DNA from: an uncultured Lachnospiraceae bacterium
Lineage (GTDB): Bacteria > Bacillota > Clostridia > Lachnospirales > Lachnospiraceae
DNA length: 64,000 nt
Direction of reading: 5' to 3'
NCBI GenBank assembly: GCA_910589635.1
Contig: CAJUTD010000002.1
Location: 46,787-110,786, forward strand
The translations under genes were made by a program, and so were the position numbers. Below the pieces are notes generated by a model. The model made no database searches. It was given only the letters and a program-made list of their open reading frames with translations, and was not told where the DNA came from. Below, in pieces: positions 63,101 through 64,000 of this stretch; the first letter of the stretch is position 1, and each line of letters opens with the position of its first letter.

Positions 63101-64000
63101 GGCGTCTTCTTTGGGATATAAGACTGCGGGCGGAATTTCTGTGGAAGTTAAGAAAGAAACGAATCAGGAATCGGAGACTGTTATACTGGAGGTGAGTGTG
63201 ACGGACAGCAATGTAAAAGCTGTGGAATTTCTGTTGAATGGAGTAAAGATCGGCAGCGTGGATGTGGCAGAGGGAAAGGCCGCATTGGAAGCGCCTGGAA
63301 AAGCGCTTGTGCCTACCGGTTCTTACAACACGGTACAGGTATTTGGTCTGGATAGAAGCGGCAGCGTGGCAGTATCTGGCAGGAATAAAGCCACAGACTT
63401 TAAAAAGTTTCAGGCGCAGAAACCGGCAGACCCGGAAAATCCGGATGACCCCGATAATCCGAACAAACCCAATAACCCGGATAATCCCGATAATCCGAAC
63501 AAACCCAATAACCCGGATAATCCCGATAATCCGAACAATTCAGGAAACAACAATAACCCGGGACGTGAGAAAGTGGATGCGCCTGCCAAAGTAAAGGCAG
63601 CGCAGCTGAGCACGAGCCAGAATGTAAAAATCACGTTCAGTAAGGTCAGTGGCGCCAAGGGATATGACATTTACCGTGGGTCTAAAGCGAAGGGCAGTTA
63701 TAAGAAGATTGGTAATACGAAAAAGCTGAGCTATACCGATAAAACAGTAAAGAAGGGCAAGACTTATTACTACAAGGTTGTGGCAAGGGCGGATGAGGCG
63801 GCCTATAACAGCGCTTTGAGTAAAAAGTACGCCAAGGTGAAGGTGCTGGCGCGTCCATCTGTCAAGGTTAAGGCGTCCAAGGGTAAGAAGGTTACAGTTA
63901 GTTGGCGTAAGGTGTCCCTTGCCCAGGGATATGTTATCTATACGTCCACAAAGAAGACCAAGGGCTATAAGGCTGCTAAGACAACAAAGAAAGCAACGCT
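60183..64000 (+). CDS. Secreted multi-domain protein with CotH kinase-like domain (3' end outside window)
   Basis: At least 1272 residues, open to the right edge; AAAGGAG precedes the ATG. A signal peptide comes first (K-K-F-R-K-K-A-A-A, then a hydrophobic A-L-A-L-S-V-A-V). Next are a Gly-rich repeat part (about 30-330; L-F-G-I-I-G, G-G-L-A-G-E-I, G-G-L-V-G-E-M), similar to GLUG-type repeats, and an Ig-like block near 370-440. The CotH domain spans about 550-950: M-K-I-R-G-R-G-N-T-T-W-G-Y, K-H-W-V-L-L-A-N-Y, G-P-I-W-D-M-D-W. A Pro/Asn-rich linker of 36-bp repeats and FN3-like domains follow. CotH proteins are atypical kinases; many are surface or cellulosome proteins. Likely extracellular. 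Confidence 0.85.
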   Translation, partial: MKKFRKKAAAILSAALALSVAVTSGVGYPGGGMVAHAEGEIIISTAEDLQKIGTDAAYPLSGDYVLSADIDMAGVDFTPIGGGSGARGASSGDNVFTGTFDGGSHIISNLSIHKSGNSSQDWQYGLFGIIGSDSDSDKASVKNLILTGVDVKVDMSGSGYLSLGGLAGEINHNAEIDNVSIIDGTVAGNPSNGGDVVGVGGLVGEMRYEAQGSGNWGGSWGGQQTGANNGVSLSNIYVGADVISGGSKDNNYVGGMIGRIAKSSPASMTACLFTGTADFKGNSGYGISGGDMKANISNCYYLSNSGSANTGTAVSEEQLKAGTLLEGLGDNYWTAKAGASILPKQCAESEAIEGILALSGLSLNLAEGDTLSAVSGNFTVPMSIQIGEAVESITWSCDNPDVLSIGEDGAVTVNNVYADTSCTLTAATSSGKTKKFKITVLTKVALKINQEYAAVGAPLTVSMVNAPEDMRCTYEWKVAGTLKSTEESYTPVNEDLEKMLTVTATPSGAYTGAYQADMYISKLPVLYVNTENNQAITSKEDYLNGNLKIQGNTQYNMANATLYDGSMKIRGRGNTTWGYDKKPYKIKLDEKTDLFGFGKNKHWVLLANYTDESHMRNMLSYNLSGEMGMPYMQSVHVDLILNGEYKGTYQFCEQVKIAGSRVDIHDWEDYAGDVAKAVYKAEKDNGLTKDDQDKIETLLAEEDMGWMTSGKFTYNNKEYTVADYISDMPKCTGGFLVELDSYYDEFSKFKTDKGQPLQFKSPEFIATNETAMNYVKTYINAFESAVNASDFTTTYQNETVGYSQLFDMDSLVQYWLINELFMNVDAMKKSTYMYKDIDGLFKMGPIWDMDWSSNSLVSNSQGSGTYDAWQTTKFADAAQANQWYKAIIQDPYFAVKAYELYTQMRAKMGEMIAAGGTLDTYQSLLVESANANTNLWYPWENNKKFDTQISALKTYLTNRLNWLDAQFTSPEQLASSLGYKTAGGISVEVKKETNQESETVILEVSVTDSNVKAVEFLLNGVKIGSVDVAEGKAALEAPGKALVPTGSYNTVQVFGLDRSGSVAVSGRNKATDFKKFQAQKPADPENPDDPDNPNKPNNPDNPDNPNKPNNPDNPDNPNNSGNNNNPGREKVDAPAKVKAAQLSTSQNVKITFSKVSGAKGYDIYRGSKAKGSYKKIGNTKKLSYTDKTVKKGKTYYYKVVARADEAAYNSALSKKYAKVKVLARPSVKVKASKGKKVTVSWRKVSLAQGYVIYTSTKKTKGYKAAKTTKKAT
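63450..63557 (+). repeat. 36-bp tandem repeat in the CotH-type gene
   Basis: About three units of period 36 (63450, 63486, 63522), coding P-D-N-P-N-K-P-N-N-P-D-N. They form an extended Pro/Asn linker before the FN3 domains. Confidence 0.85.

Noticed and set aside
63450..63557. Tandem repeats as a CRISPR array
   Set aside because: The units are directly adjacent, in frame and code a Pro/Asn linker; there are no spacers.
63410..63670. Minus-strand frame rich in G-L-S-G-L
   Set aside because: It is the antisense reading of the 36-bp repeat in the CotH-type gene.

Overview
The window looks like part of the chromosome of a flagellated, Gram-positive anaerobe of the class Clostridia, most likely family Lachnospiraceae. 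This is inferred from strong GGAGG-type ribosome binding sites, a flagellin and FliD-like pair, a sigma-D type promoter, an ECF sigma factor paired with a DUF4179 protein, CotH and LicD family proteins, and the rpmG-secE-nusG-rplKAJL / rpoBC core. No rRNA, tRNA, CRISPR array or insertion sequence was seen.

Layout. (1) 1-6.9 kb: pseudaminic acid genes in the order DegT aminotransferase, pseF, pseI, formyltransferase, pseG, pseC. PseB and PseH are not in the window; the formyltransferase sits where a PseH-like N-acyltransferase would act. (2) 7-10 kb: a LicD protein, a cytidylyltransferase/Gfo-Idh-MocA fusion and a VapBC toxin-antitoxin pair with a palindromic operator. (3) 10-33.4 kb: a dense co-directional run of glycosyltransferases and sugar-modifying enzymes. 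Many carry the same Rossmann-type module attached at different places. This run holds three paralogous SGNH hydrolases and one further glycosyltransferase-like gene. Three genes contain long poly-G tracts (9, 10 and 10 G); in two of them the tract puts the two halves of an otherwise intact gene out of frame. (4) 33.5-40.5 kb: a secreted FN3/propeller protein, a NodU/TobZ-type carbamoyltransferase, a small acidic protein and two glycosyltransferases, closed by a strong terminator. (5) 40.6-44.3 kb: an atypical flagellin, a divergent FliD-like protein on the minus strand with a sigma-D promoter, and another LicD protein. (6) 44.3-47.8 kb: rpmG, secE, nusG, rplK, rplA, an L10 leader with attenuator, rplJ and rplL. 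(7) 47.9-52.1 kb: an insertion between rplL and rpoB holding a LicD/CDP-glycerol transferase fusion and an ECF sigma/anti-sigma pair. (8) 52.2-60 kb: rpoB and rpoC with acidic tails. (9) 60.2 kb to the end: a large secreted CotH-type protein that runs off the window.

Interpretation. The first 44 kb is best read as a flagellar (or surface) glycosylation island. Pseudaminic acid and a dTDP-3-amino-3,6-dideoxyhexose supply sugars; about nine glycosyltransferases assemble them; methyl, formyl, carbamoyl, phosphodiester (LicD) and SGNH-type modifications decorate them; flagellin and FliD-like protein lie next door as likely acceptors. The most striking observation is that three modification genes carry poly-G tracts of the kind that make flagellar glycosylation genes phase-variable in Campylobacter. 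I infer that this island makes switchable glycoforms. In this assembly one tract gene reads as ON and two as OFF.
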